Positions 42,702 through 51,325 of a stretch of 64,000 nt of DNA are shown here, piece after piece. Each line of letters starts with the position of its first letter. The first letter of the stretch is position 1. Under the pieces are notes generated by a model, which did not search any database, had not been told where the DNA came from, and saw only the letters and a program-made list of their open reading frames with translations. The DNA is taken from assembly GCF_028283705.1 (NCBI RefSeq), contig NZ_JAPWKD010000034.1:186001-250000 (forward strand), written 5' to 3'. The DNA comes from Pantoea sp. GTDB taxonomy: Bacteria; Pseudomonadota; Gammaproteobacteria; Enterobacterales; Enterobacteriaceae. Made by a program: the position numbers and the translations under genes.

Positions 42702-43805
42702 GTGTCCAGGGTCTTAGAGCATTACCATTTTCTGCATGAAATCCCGGAGCTGGGTTTTCAGGAATTCAAAACCTCGGCCTACATTGCTGATCAGCTGGAA
42801 CAGGCCGGTATCAAGGTCACGCGGGGCATCAACAATACCACCGGTATCGTGGCGGAAATCGATAGCGGTGTTCCGGGGCCGGTGCTGGCATTGCGTGCCG
42901 ATATGGATGCGCTCGGACATGTGATCGATGGCGTGGCTTGTGCGCGTCATACCTGCGGCCACGACGGCCACTCCTCAGTGGTGCTGACGGCGGTGCAGGA
43001 ACTATTGCAGGAAGGGGCGATTAAAAAAGGGCGTCTGAAGATCCTGTTCCAGCCCGCCGAAGAGCTGGGGGCGGGCGCGCTGTCGATGATTGAAGGCGGT
43101 GCGATGGAGGACGTGGAGATGATCCTCGGCTTCCACGTCCGCCCGCTGGAGGAGTGTCAGGTCGGTCAGGCAACCCCTGCGGTGATCTATTCCGCCTGTA
43201 GCACGCTCGAAGCGACCATCAAAGGTGTGCCCGCTCACGCGGCGCGTCCGCATCTCGGTGTGAATGCGTTGGATGCCGCAGTGCAGGCCGTGCAGGCGGT
43301 GAACAGCATCCACCTGTCGCCGGGATTGAACTGGAGCGTGAAGGCGACGCGTTTTCTGTGTGATGCGGGTGTCACCAACTCGGTACCGGATGAGGCGCGC
43401 GTCGTCTGGGATCTGCGTTCGCAGGAGAACGAGCCGATGGATATTCTGAAAGAGAAGGTCACGCAGGCGGTGATCAACAGCGTAGCGGCACTGGGTGCGA
43501 CGGCCAGCGTAGTGGTGCTGAAAGAGATGCCAGCGGCGGAGATTCACGAGGAAGCCACCGCTGTCATCCGGGCGGCGATTGTCGATGTGCTGGGCGAAGA
43601 GGGGCTGCTGGGGGCGAAAACCACGCCGGGCAGTGAAGATTTCTTCTATTACCCAGTGAAATGCCCGACGGTGAAAGCCGGCTTCTGGGGGCTAGGCACT
43701 AACCTGGTTCCGGGACTGCATCACCCGGAGATGCGGTTTGAACTTAGCTCGCTGGAAATTGGGGTGAAGATTTTCAAAGCAGCGGTAACACGCGTACTGG
43801 GCTAA
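42702..43805 (+). CDS. M20-family amidohydrolase
   Basis: 367 residues of the M20D/AbgB/aminoacylase class, metal-dependent hydrolases of N-acyl amino acids and related amides. Metal-site text is RADMDAL (near 68), HTCGHDGHSSV (near 86), FQPAEELGAGA (near 120) and the late His in GLHHPEM. The start is GTG 42702 (MSRVLEHYHFLHEIPEL), with AGGAG seven bases upstream; the longest frame starts at a TTG inside yjiG. Downstream of the yjiHG pair in a sigma-54-driven operon, so it probably frees an amino acid or ammonium source from an imported conjugate. No signal peptide; cytoplasmic. Confidence 0.88.
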   Translation: MSRVLEHYHFLHEIPELGFQEFKTSAYIADQLEQAGIKVTRGINNTTGIVAEIDSGVPGPVLALRADMDALGHVIDGVACARHTCGHDGHSSVVLTAVQELLQEGAIKKGRLKILFQPAEELGAGALSMIEGGAMEDVEMILGFHVRPLEECQVGQATPAVIYSACSTLEATIKGVPAHAARPHLGVNALDAAVQAVQAVNSIHLSPGLNWSVKATRFLCDAGVTNSVPDEARVVWDLRSQENEPMDILKEKVTQAVINSVAALGATASVVVLKEMPAAEIHEEATAVIRAAIVDVLGEEGLLGAKTTPGSEDFFYYPVKCPTVKAGFWGLGTNLVPGLHHPEMRFELSSLEIGVKIFKAAVTRVLG

Positions 43806-43811
43806 TGCGTA

Positions 43812-43836
43812 CCCGCCTCTCTTAAGGAGGGGCGGG
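43812..43836. terminator. Hairpin between the M20 gene and the six-repeat genes
   Basis: Imperfect stem CCCGCC...GGCGGG around CTCTTAAGGAG, overlapping the end of the convergent six-repeat gene. Little T-run. Confidence 0.5.
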
Positions 43837-45321
43837 GCGTTGCTCTTCCATATCCAGCACCATCTCAACTATCCTGTCATCATCTGACATGCCAGTTGCA
43901 GGCTGTTGCCTGACGATACGCAGGGCGGTGAGGATGGTACCGACAGAGACATCCCTGCCGACTTCCCACAGCAGGAGCAGCAGTTTTGAGGCCGTTATCC
44001 GCTTTGGGCATTCCTTATGGCGCAGCAGGGCGATGATTTTATTGCGCTCCGTCTCTCTCTCGGGAATTCTGTGATGGACAGCCCTGATCCATGCCAATTC
44101 GTCCGGTTTGATCAGCGTTCTGAAAGCCGCCAGCGCGTGATCCATGGTCGCGTCACTGACCTCCTCGCCTGACTCTTTCAGGGCAAGATGAATTTGCGCC
44201 CAGGTGATGTCGCTATTCTCCAGTTGGCGCAGCAGTAGCCAAAGACGTTTCACCAGTGTTATCCGGCCACCTGCCCCAATCTGATGCCAGTACAGTTCCA
44301 CCTGTTGTTTGTGCGCCGTCGGCTGGGCTATCACCAGCATCATCGCCTTACGCACCATTGATATGCCGATATCGACGTGTGCATTATGCAGCAGCCGCCA
44401 TAACTCGGGAGTGGTCATATTCGGGCGTCCAGGGCAGTTCAGCAGTATTGTCAGCCGCTCTCCTCGGGTGGTCACCTGCTGGCTAATCTCGGGCCAGTTG
44501 GCAGCGAACCAATCCTTCTGCCTCTGCGAAGGTTGCGTTTTGAATAAGGCTCGTGCTTGCCGCACTGTCTGGATACTAGCGGCGATGCCTGCATTCTTCA
44601 GGGCATTACGCAGGATCAGCGACGTCTTGTGCTGATAACCCGGGAGATCCTGGAGCCTGACCAGCATTGCCATGATGCTGTCATGATCCTTGATGTGGTG
44701 CAGATTAGCGGTAATCCACGCCGTCTCCTGCGCTACAGCTTGCTCTTTTAAGGTAATCCTGGCCTGGTTTATCAGAGTGATGTCCACATCTTCTCCGATG
44801 TTCCACAGACCGCGTCTGAGCTGCGATGACGACAGATCCAGCGAAAGCAGGCGTTGTATTCGTTCATAAACAACAGGTTGCCTGGGGGGCTGCTGCCACA
44901 GTGTTTTCACCAATGCCTGCCTTTTTGCTGGCACCTTTGCTCTGGCAAGGGTTATGGCATTCTCGACGGTAGACACGCCAACGTTCACATGATGGTTGCA
45001 CAGGAGGGTATGTAGCTGTTTGGTGGTGAAGCCTTCAATGTCCGGTGGGGGGAACAGCGACAGTAATATCTCCACCCGGGCCACCATGCTGCCATCCTTT
45101 GGCACCCTGCCCCACCAGCTGGAAAAGTCTGCCTGCAAGGCCGTTAAACAGCGGCTCGGCGGCTTTTCTTGCTTTTTCTTTCTACTGCGATGCAGGGTGG
45201 GACGCTGGTGGCTTTGTGTGACGGTGGATATCTTTGCAGCCAGTGGCTTTTGCGGAGTGGCATCGGGGATCACCAGTGGAGGAACTCCTGTGATGGACAT
45301 CCGGTTCGGAGCAAGAGGCAT
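43822..45321 (-). CDS. Six-repeat protein C, unknown function (third paralogue)
   Basis: I do not recognise this family. 499 residues: a Pro/Ser/Thr- and basic-rich N-terminus (1-60, including HRSRKKKQEK), then six degenerate repeats of about 65-75 residues (roughly 60-460), each with a tryptophan-rich first helix, a leucine-rich middle and an HTH-like core such as TPELWRLLHNAHVDIGISMV in repeat 4. The C-terminus is acidic (DDRIVEMVLDMEEQ). The layout is the same in the two upstream paralogues. Its start joins the stop of the previous gene (TAATG), so it is coupled to it. No signal peptide or membrane helix. The Ser/Thr-rich start is compatible with type III secretion, but this is speculation. 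Confidence 0.75.
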   Translation of the reverse strand: MPLAPNRMSITGVPPLVIPDATPQKPLAAKISTVTQSHQRPTLHRSRKKKQEKPPSRCLTALQADFSSWWGRVPKDGSMVARVEILLSLFPPPDIEGFTTKQLHTLLCNHHVNVGVSTVENAITLARAKVPAKRQALVKTLWQQPPRQPVVYERIQRLLSLDLSSSQLRRGLWNIGEDVDITLINQARITLKEQAVAQETAWITANLHHIKDHDSIMAMLVRLQDLPGYQHKTSLILRNALKNAGIAASIQTVRQARALFKTQPSQRQKDWFAANWPEISQQVTTRGERLTILLNCPGRPNMTTPELWRLLHNAHVDIGISMVRKAMMLVIAQPTAHKQQVELYWHQIGAGGRITLVKRLWLLLRQLENSDITWAQIHLALKESGEEVSDATMDHALAAFRTLIKPDELAWIRAVHHRIPERETERNKIIALLRHKECPKRITASKLLLLLWEVGRDVSVGTILTALRIVRQQPATGMSDDDRIVEMVLDMEEQRPAPP

Positions 45322-46904
45322 TAGCTGGCCTCCTGCTGGCGTACAGAACCGGGGATATAATCCTGGGCCATATCCAGCGCCATCTCCAGCACCGCTTCCA
45401 ACTGTGTATCCTTTGCCTGATCCACCGGCACGGGAAGCGAGCCTCCTGCGGGATGCCTGCCAGCGGCGCGCAGGATATGACTCAGGGTAGAAATACAGAC
45501 GTCAACGTCCACTTCCCACAGTAAACGTTGCAGCTTTGATTGTGGGAGATCGGGCGGGCATTCCGGCTGGCTCAGCAGCATGATCAGCCGTCCCTGAACG
45601 CTAACCTGAGGGGGACGGGAAAGCGTTGCCCAGCTGGTTTTAAACCAGGTAACTTCAGCGTGAGTTAAGGTCGTATTGACTGCCGCCATTGCCAGCCCCA
45701 TCGCCACATGGCTTGCCGAAATCCCCGCACTGCGCAGGGCCAGTTTTAGTTCCCCGGGAGTCATACCCTGAAGTAATAGCGTTCCCAGTCGTCTGACCTG
45801 GGTCATGCTCCCTGTGGCAGCAAGCGCCTGCCAGCGGTTAAGGATCGACTGTATCTGTTCCGGGGTGAGTGTCGCATCGTTAGTCGCCCGGTCAGCTGAC
45901 ATCGCATGACGCACTGCCGAAAAACTCACTTTTACTTTGGCATTGACCAGCAGAAGCCACAGCTGCGGGGGGGTTATCAACGGACGTCCCTGTTTATGCA
46001 GCAAGTTTTCCAGGATATCCCCCCAGGTATCACCAAATGTTGTTGACCAGTGGGTATCAAACCATACCTGTTGTTGTGGCGTGACCTGCGTTCTGGCGAT
46101 GGCCTGGGCGTTACGTATCATATCGTCACTGATAGCAATGTGCGCCTGAGCAAGAGCCATCTTTAACTCGATCGATGTCATCGGCGTGCGCTGATAATCG
46201 AGCAACAGGATCAGCGTGATCAACTGGTCCATTTTGTGGCTATTGCCGTCAGCAACCTGCTGCCAGAGCATTTTGACCCTCTCCACCTGTTCTGCTGTCA
46301 CAACGGTGTGCAAAAGTGCAATGGCCTGACACAGCGTGGCAATACAAATGTCCTCACCGATATTCAGCATGACACGCCGCATTTCTGAAGGTGTCATTTC
46401 CGGGCATCCTTCCTCGCGCAACACCTCCACCAATTGCGCCAGCGCCAGTTTGGTCTTACCGATTTTATGCGAAACCTTTTGCCAGTGGTCATTGAACCAT
46501 TGCTGATTTTGCGGTGAAACCTCTGCCCTGAGGGTGGAAAGGGCGGTCATAACGGTGGTGATTTTTATATTTATTTTGCAGTCATGCAGGACGGACAGCA
46601 GTTGTTTGGCGGTGATACTTTTAATGTCCAGCACTTGCAGGTCAACCAACCGAAACAGCAACTTCTCCATCTGACTCACCTTACTGCCTTTGTGCGATAG
46701 CGAAGGCCAGTGAGCCAGAATCTGTGCCTGGAGGGCTTTCAGGTCAGCATTGCCGTTGTGCTGGTAGTGTCTTCTCATCCGAGCCAGAGAAGGACGCAGA
46801 GCGCTTTGCTGGACCTGGGCGGTCATTGCCGTCAACTGGCTCGATCTGGCCGCGACAGAGTTGGATGCTAATGCGCTCGCGGTTGTCGTTGATGTGATAT
46901 GCAT
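45321..46904 (-). CDS. Six-repeat protein B, unknown function (second paralogue)
   Basis: 527 residues from the chosen start. N-terminus (1-50) is Ser/Thr/Ala-rich (MHITSTTTASALASNSVAAR), then six repeats of about 70 residues follow up to about residue 490, and an acidic tail (LEAVLEMALDMAQD). Repeat 4 core PPQLWLLLVNAKVKVSFSAV and repeat 6 core SKLQRLLWEVDVDVCISTL line up with the same positions in both neighbours. Start at ATG 46904, with GGAG five bases upstream; the longer frame to 47033 runs back into the previous gene. 34 bp after protein A's gene and coupled to protein C, so one operon. Function unknown. Confidence 0.75.
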   Translation of the reverse strand: MHITSTTTASALASNSVAARSSQLTAMTAQVQQSALRPSLARMRRHYQHNGNADLKALQAQILAHWPSLSHKGSKVSQMEKLLFRLVDLQVLDIKSITAKQLLSVLHDCKINIKITTVMTALSTLRAEVSPQNQQWFNDHWQKVSHKIGKTKLALAQLVEVLREEGCPEMTPSEMRRVMLNIGEDICIATLCQAIALLHTVVTAEQVERVKMLWQQVADGNSHKMDQLITLILLLDYQRTPMTSIELKMALAQAHIAISDDMIRNAQAIARTQVTPQQQVWFDTHWSTTFGDTWGDILENLLHKQGRPLITPPQLWLLLVNAKVKVSFSAVRHAMSADRATNDATLTPEQIQSILNRWQALAATGSMTQVRRLGTLLLQGMTPGELKLALRSAGISASHVAMGLAMAAVNTTLTHAEVTWFKTSWATLSRPPQVSVQGRLIMLLSQPECPPDLPQSKLQRLLWEVDVDVCISTLSHILRAAGRHPAGGSLPVPVDQAKDTQLEAVLEMALDMAQDYIPGSVRQQEAS

Positions 46905-46938
46905 AGGCGCTCCGCTGGAGAGTGTAGGGATAAGCGAA

Positions 46939-48513
46939 TTATAGAACCCCGATCCAGCGACTATCGTCGGAGGCAATATGCTGGTTTCCGGTGAGGGTGG
47001 CGTCCATTTCCAGTGCCATATCGAGGATGTCATCTAACTCCTGATCTTCAGCGGTGAGAGTGCGTTTCCGGGGAGGCACCGCAGGCCCTGAGCCGAAGCC
47101 ATTGATCGCATTGATACAGGTCTTGATACAGATATCTTCGCCAGCCTCCCACATGATGCGTTGTAGTTTTGATGGGGTTATCTCCTGCGGCATACCGCTC
47201 TGGACCAGCAAATCACGGATGCGAAACTCCATCATTTTCTCACGATTGATGTTGGCCCAGAGTGGCCTGATCAGGCTGAGTTCTTCCGGGGTGGGGGCGG
47301 CTTTGGCGGCAGCCAGTGCCAGCCCCAGCGCGACATTGCTGACGGAGATATCGGCTCTGTTCAGTGCCTGTTTCAGATGCACGGAAGTGATCCCCAGATG
47401 CCCATGCTGGATTAGGATCGTGCCCAGCAGTTTCACCAGACTGATATTGCTTTTGTTCAGCCGATTCCAGGCCGCAATAATCACCTGTTCCTGATCTGCT
47501 GTCACAACCAGGCTGGCAGCAGCTTTGGCTCCCCTCATCGCCTGGCGCACCATCGCAAAACTGACCTGTTCACCGGCATTACGCAGCATGTTCCATAGCT
47601 GTGCTGGCATCATTGGGGGATGCTTACCCTGGCGCAGCAGGTTTTCTATCTTATCCCCCAGGGTGTAGCCGGTGAACATGGCGCGGTTGGCATCAAACCA
47701 TGCCTGCTGTTGTACGGTAATTTTGCTCCTGAAGGCGGCTCTGGCGCTGATCATCGTTTCGCGGCTTACGGTCACGCCTGTTTTACCCAGCGCGATTTGG
47801 AGTTGTCTTACGGTCAATGCCAGTTGCTGATATTCAGGCAGGCGCAGTAGCATCACCAGCTTGCTCATCAGACATTCTTCCGCCGCGAAGCCGGCCCACA
47901 GGCTTTTAATCAGTGCCTCGTGTCGGGCGGAGACATTCGCTTTGGCCGTCATCGCCACGTCACTCAGCATGGTGGTGGCAATGTTAACGCCAGCTTTTAG
48001 CAGGGCAAGCCGCATCACCGATGGCTTCAAATCCGGGCACCCATCCAGGTCCAGCAGGCTTTTTAGCCAGGCCTGGGTACCGGGTTTGTGGCAGGCTTTG
48101 TCCCGGTGCGTATCTATCCACTGCTGAACCGACGGAGGGACCACCACCCTGGCCGTGCCCAGTGCGCTACTGACGGTGGTGATGTTCACCTTGAGATTAT
48201 TTTCCTGCAACACTTCCCGCAGCTCGCGCGCGGTGATCCCCATCAGATCCTGCTGCTCAAACTGAAACAGCAATGCCTCCACCCGGTTCACGATGCTGCC
48301 CTGTGCGGGTACTTTTGCCCAGTAAACCGCAAACCGGGTTTTTAACGCGTCGAGGCAGGCGTTGCCGTGAATCTTTGCTCGCGTTCGCAACTGGGACATA
48401 AACAGACGCTGATGGCTCTGCTCCACCCCGGTTATGGTGGCGGTAAACGATGTTTGATCCATTGTCCCGGTGGTACCGGGACTGAATGGGGATGTTGTGG
48501 CGGTGATAAACAT
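46939..48513 (-). CDS. Six-repeat protein A, unknown function (first paralogue)
   Basis: 524 residues, first gene of the trio. Ser/Thr/Pro-rich N-terminus (MFITATTSPFSPGTTGTMD), six repeats of about 70 residues (residues about 53-475), a basic linker (PPRKRT) and an acidic, hydrophobic motif LDDILDMALEMD near residue 493, followed by a polar tail. Repeat cores read as helix-turn-helix-like text, e.g. ITARELREVLQENNLKVNI in repeat 1 and PAQLWNMLRNAGEQVSFAMV in repeat 4. No export signal or membrane helix. Divergent from prfC, 281 bp apart. I know of no named homologue; a secreted effector, a DNA-binding protein or a structural repeat protein are all open. Confidence 0.75.
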   Translation of the reverse strand: MFITATTSPFSPGTTGTMDQTSFTATITGVEQSHQRLFMSQLRTRAKIHGNACLDALKTRFAVYWAKVPAQGSIVNRVEALLFQFEQQDLMGITARELREVLQENNLKVNITTVSSALGTARVVVPPSVQQWIDTHRDKACHKPGTQAWLKSLLDLDGCPDLKPSVMRLALLKAGVNIATTMLSDVAMTAKANVSARHEALIKSLWAGFAAEECLMSKLVMLLRLPEYQQLALTVRQLQIALGKTGVTVSRETMISARAAFRSKITVQQQAWFDANRAMFTGYTLGDKIENLLRQGKHPPMMPAQLWNMLRNAGEQVSFAMVRQAMRGAKAAASLVVTADQEQVIIAAWNRLNKSNISLVKLLGTILIQHGHLGITSVHLKQALNRADISVSNVALGLALAAAKAAPTPEELSLIRPLWANINREKMMEFRIRDLLVQSGMPQEITPSKLQRIMWEAGEDICIKTCINAINGFGSGPAVPPRKRTLTAEDQELDDILDMALEMDATLTGNQHIASDDSRWIGVL

Positions 48514-48535
48514 GGGGATTCCGTCGCAGGGGATA

Positions 48536-48560
48536 AAGGATAATTATAGAACCCCGCTTC
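48536..48560. repeat. Leader sequence shared with the end of six-repeat gene A
   Basis: On the minus strand, GCGGGGTTCTATAATT here repeats the stop-codon region of gene A (near 46935-46951, CGGGGTTCTATAATT). In both places it lies just before a six-repeat gene start, and here TATAAT could serve as a -10 box. Confidence 0.6.
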
Positions 48561-48794
48561 GTTTCGCTGCGGATAGCGCTCAGATTCCCCACTCCGTCGA
48601 AATATTGTATGCTATGCCGCCTTAATGCTGACGGGATAATCGGAACTGCCGCCAATGTAAAACGTGCCTGGTCTGCCGCGATGAGATGCCCTTGCGTCAC
48701 CGCGGGTTCCGTTTATCCGCCGGAGTTGCTACCGGCCACCCTGATTTATTCGCAGCGCGTGATGAGCGCGTTGCCCTTTGAGAAGATTTCATTC

Positions 48795-50384
48795 ATGTCT
48801 AATGCTCCCTTTTTACAAGAGGTGGCGCGCCGCCGTACCTTCGCGATCATTTCGCACCCGGACGCCGGTAAAACCACTATCACTGAAAAAGTTCTGTTGT
48901 TCGGACAGGCAATCCAGACCGCAGGTACGGTAAAAGGCCGTGGCTCCAATCAGCACGCTAAATCCGACTGGATGGAGATGGAAAAACAACGTGGTATCTC
49001 CATCACTACCTCGGTGATGCAGTTCCCTTATCGCGACAGCCTGGTCAACCTGCTGGATACTCCGGGGCACGAAGACTTCTCGGAAGATACCTACCGTACC
49101 CTGACGGCGGTGGACTGCTGTCTGATGGTGATCGATGCCGCCAAAGGTGTTGAAGATCGTACCCGTAAGCTGATGGAAGTGACCCGTCTGCGTGATACGC
49201 CGATCATCACCTTTATGAACAAACTTGACCGTGATATCCGCGATCCGATGGAGCTGCTGGATGAAGTCGAGAACGAGCTGAAGATCGCCTGTGCGCCGAT
49301 TACCTGGCCTATCGGCTGCGGTAAGCTGTTTAAAGGCGTTTATCATCTCTACAACGATGAAACCTACCTGTATCAGACCGGCCAGGGGCATACCATTCAG
49401 GAAGTGCGCATCGTTAAAGGGCTGAGCAACCCGGATCTCGACAAAGCGGTGGGTGAAGACCTGGCGCAACAGCTGCGTGACGAGCTGGAGCTGGTGCAGG
49501 GCGCATCTAACGAATTTGACGAAGAGTTGTTCCTGGCTGGCGAAATCACCCCGGTGTTCTTCGGTACTGCGCTGGGTAACTTTGGCGTTGACCATATGCT
49601 TGATGGCCTGGTTTCCTGGGCGCCAGCCCCGATGCCGCGTCATAGCGACACGCGCATTGTGGAAGCTAAAGAAGAGAAATTCAGCGGCTTTGTATTTAAA
49701 ATTCAGGCCAATATGGACCCGAAACACCGCGATCGCGTGGCCTTTATGCGTGTGGTGTCCGGCAAGTATGAAAAGGGCATGAAGCTGCGTCAGGTACGTA
49801 TCGGTAAAGATGTGGTGATCTCCGACGCGCTGACCTTTATGGCAGGTGACCGTTCGCACGTGGAAGAAGCCTATCCTGGCGATATCATCGGTCTGCATAA
49901 CCACGGCACCATTCAGATTGGCGACACCTTCACCCAGGGCGAGAACATGAAGTTCACCGGTATTCCGAACTTCGCTCCGGAACTGTTCCGTCGTATTCGT
50001 CTGCGCGATCCGCTGAAGCAGAAACAGTTGCTGAAGGGGCTGGTGCAGCTGTCAGAAGAAGGTGCGGTACAGGTATTCCGACCGGTACATAACAACGATC
50101 TGATCGTTGGTGCGGTGGGTGTGCTGCAGTTTGACGTGGTGGTGGCGCGCCTGAAAAGCGAATACAACGTTGAAGCGATTTATGAATCGGTCAACGTGTC
50201 GACCGCGCGTTGGGTTGAGTGCAACGATGTGAAGAAATTCGATGAATTTCAACGCAAAAATGAAATCAACCTCGCGCTGGATGGTGGTGACAACCTCACC
50301 TATATCGCCCCGACCATGGTTAACCTCAATATCACTCAGGAACGCTATCCTGACGTGACCTTCCGTAAAACGCGCGAGCATTAA
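48795..50384 (+). CDS. prfC: Peptide chain release factor 3 (RF3)
   Basis: GTPase that recycles RF1 and RF2 from the ribosome after termination. 529 residues, matching E. coli RF3 (529). G-motifs are SHPDAGKTT (G1), DTPGHEDF (G3) and NKLDR (G4). Start at ATG 48795 (MSNAPFLQEVARRRTFA), which fits E. coli; an in-frame extension to 48609 has no support. A good terminator follows. The E. coli neighbour osmY comes next. Confidence 0.98.
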   Translation: MSNAPFLQEVARRRTFAIISHPDAGKTTITEKVLLFGQAIQTAGTVKGRGSNQHAKSDWMEMEKQRGISITTSVMQFPYRDSLVNLLDTPGHEDFSEDTYRTLTAVDCCLMVIDAAKGVEDRTRKLMEVTRLRDTPIITFMNKLDRDIRDPMELLDEVENELKIACAPITWPIGCGKLFKGVYHLYNDETYLYQTGQGHTIQEVRIVKGLSNPDLDKAVGEDLAQQLRDELELVQGASNEFDEELFLAGEITPVFFGTALGNFGVDHMLDGLVSWAPAPMPRHSDTRIVEAKEEKFSGFVFKIQANMDPKHRDRVAFMRVVSGKYEKGMKLRQVRIGKDVVISDALTFMAGDRSHVEEAYPGDIIGLHNHGTIQIGDTFTQGENMKFTGIPNFAPELFRRIRLRDPLKQKQLLKGLVQLSEEGAVQVFRPVHNNDLIVGAVGVLQFDVVVARLKSEYNVEAIYESVNVSTARWVECNDVKKFDEFQRKNEINLALDGGDNLTYIAPTMVNLNITQERYPDVTFRKTREH

Positions 50385-50398
50385 TCGTCGTTTTTTAT

Positions 50399-50430
50399 CA
50401 GGGCCTGTGGTTTTCACTGGCCCTGTTTTT
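50399..50430 (+). terminator. Rho-independent terminator of prfC
   Basis: Stem CAGGGCC / GGCCCTG with a 13-nt loop, then TTTTT. Confidence 0.85.
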
Positions 50431-50516
50431 CCCTTCCAGACTCCTCTTAAAAACGCTGCTTTTCTCGCTTTTTGGCGAGATATCAACCACAAAAACCGGC
50501 AAACCCCCCAATCCCG

Positions 50517-50527
50517 TCTATGATTAT
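50517..50527 (+). promoter_or_regulatory. Sigma-S-type extended -10 of osmY
   Basis: TCTATGATTAT resembles the sigma-S extended -10 (KCTAYRCTTAA) at nine of eleven positions. osmY is a classic RpoS gene in E. coli. A hairpin CAGCAAC/GTTGCTG (50576-50598) lies in the leader. Confidence 0.45.
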
Positions 50528-50644
50528 CCTGTCGGACGAGAAAAGAGACCACCAGGTTTCATTACGTCCATCAACGCAGCAACGCCGTTTGTTGCTGGCG
50601 CATTCGCGGTTGCGGATGGGTTAACTGATAGAAGGATGATATCG

Positions 50645-51259
50645 ATGATTAAGACTAAGATTGCCAAAACCCTGATTGTTGCACTGGCGGGTTCCGCTCT
50701 GATGAGTGGTGCAGCGCTGGCTGATGAATCCCTGTCGCAGAAAGCGCAGGCAACGGCCGACAGCACAGGTGCGAAAATCGATAGTTCTATGAAAAAAGTC
50801 GGTGGGTTTATGGATGACAGCGGCATCACCGCCAAAGCGAAAGCGGCACTGGTGGATGATGAAGCAATAAAAAGCACGGATATCTCAGTGAAAACGCATC
50901 AGGGTGTGGTGACGCTCAGCGGTTTTGTCAGTTCGCAGGACCAGGCGGAAAAAGCCGTCGCCGTGGTGCAGAAAGTTGAAGGGGTTAAATCCGTCAGTGA
51001 CAAGCTGCACGTTAAAGACAGCAAAACCGCTTCGCTGAAAGGTTATGCCGGTGATGCGGCAACCACCAGTGAAATCAAAGCTAAACTTTTAGCGGACGAC
51101 ATCGTGCCATCACGTGACGTGAAAGTGGAAACCACCGATGGGGTGGTGCAGTTGTCCGGTACTGTCGCGAATCAGGCACAGTCAGATCGTGCAGAGAAAA
51201 TCGCGAAAGCCATTGAAGGCGTGAAAAGTGTGAAGAATGACCTGACAGTCAAATCTTAA
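50645..51259 (+). CDS. osmY: Osmotically induced periplasmic protein OsmY
   Basis: 204 residues: a signal peptide (KTKIAKTLIVALAGSALMSGAALA, cleavage near residue 27) and two BON domains (about 55-125 and 135-204), which bind membranes or phospholipid. The text follows E. coli OsmY closely (e.g. KVETTDGVVQLSGTV). OsmY also acts as a periplasmic chaperone. ATG 50645 has AAGGA eight bases before it; an ATG nine bases earlier is also in frame but overlaps that box. Confidence 0.95.
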   Translation: MIKTKIAKTLIVALAGSALMSGAALADESLSQKAQATADSTGAKIDSSMKKVGGFMDDSGITAKAKAALVDDEAIKSTDISVKTHQGVVTLSGFVSSQDQAEKAVAVVQKVEGVKSVSDKLHVKDSKTASLKGYAGDAATTSEIKAKLLADDIVPSRDVKVETTDGVVQLSGTVANQAQSDRAEKIAKAIEGVKSVKNDLTVKS

Positions 51260-51325
51260 CGCGCCTGCAGCGGGAAGTATGGAAGGTATAAGCAGTTCGA
51301 TTTTCACTATGGTAAGGAGAGGCTT

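Noticed and set aside
48514..48640. HrpL (type III) promoter before the six-repeat genes
   Set aside because: I looked for GGAACC with a CCAC element 15-17 bp on, on the minus strand, and found no acceptable match.
48609..48794. N-terminal extension of prfC
   Set aside because: RF3 homology and length begin at ATG 48795; the extension lies in the divergent promoter region.
48813..49904. Long minus-strand open frame (363 codons) opposite prfC
   Set aside because: It is the shadow of a highly conserved coding gene; no ribosome site or family resemblance.
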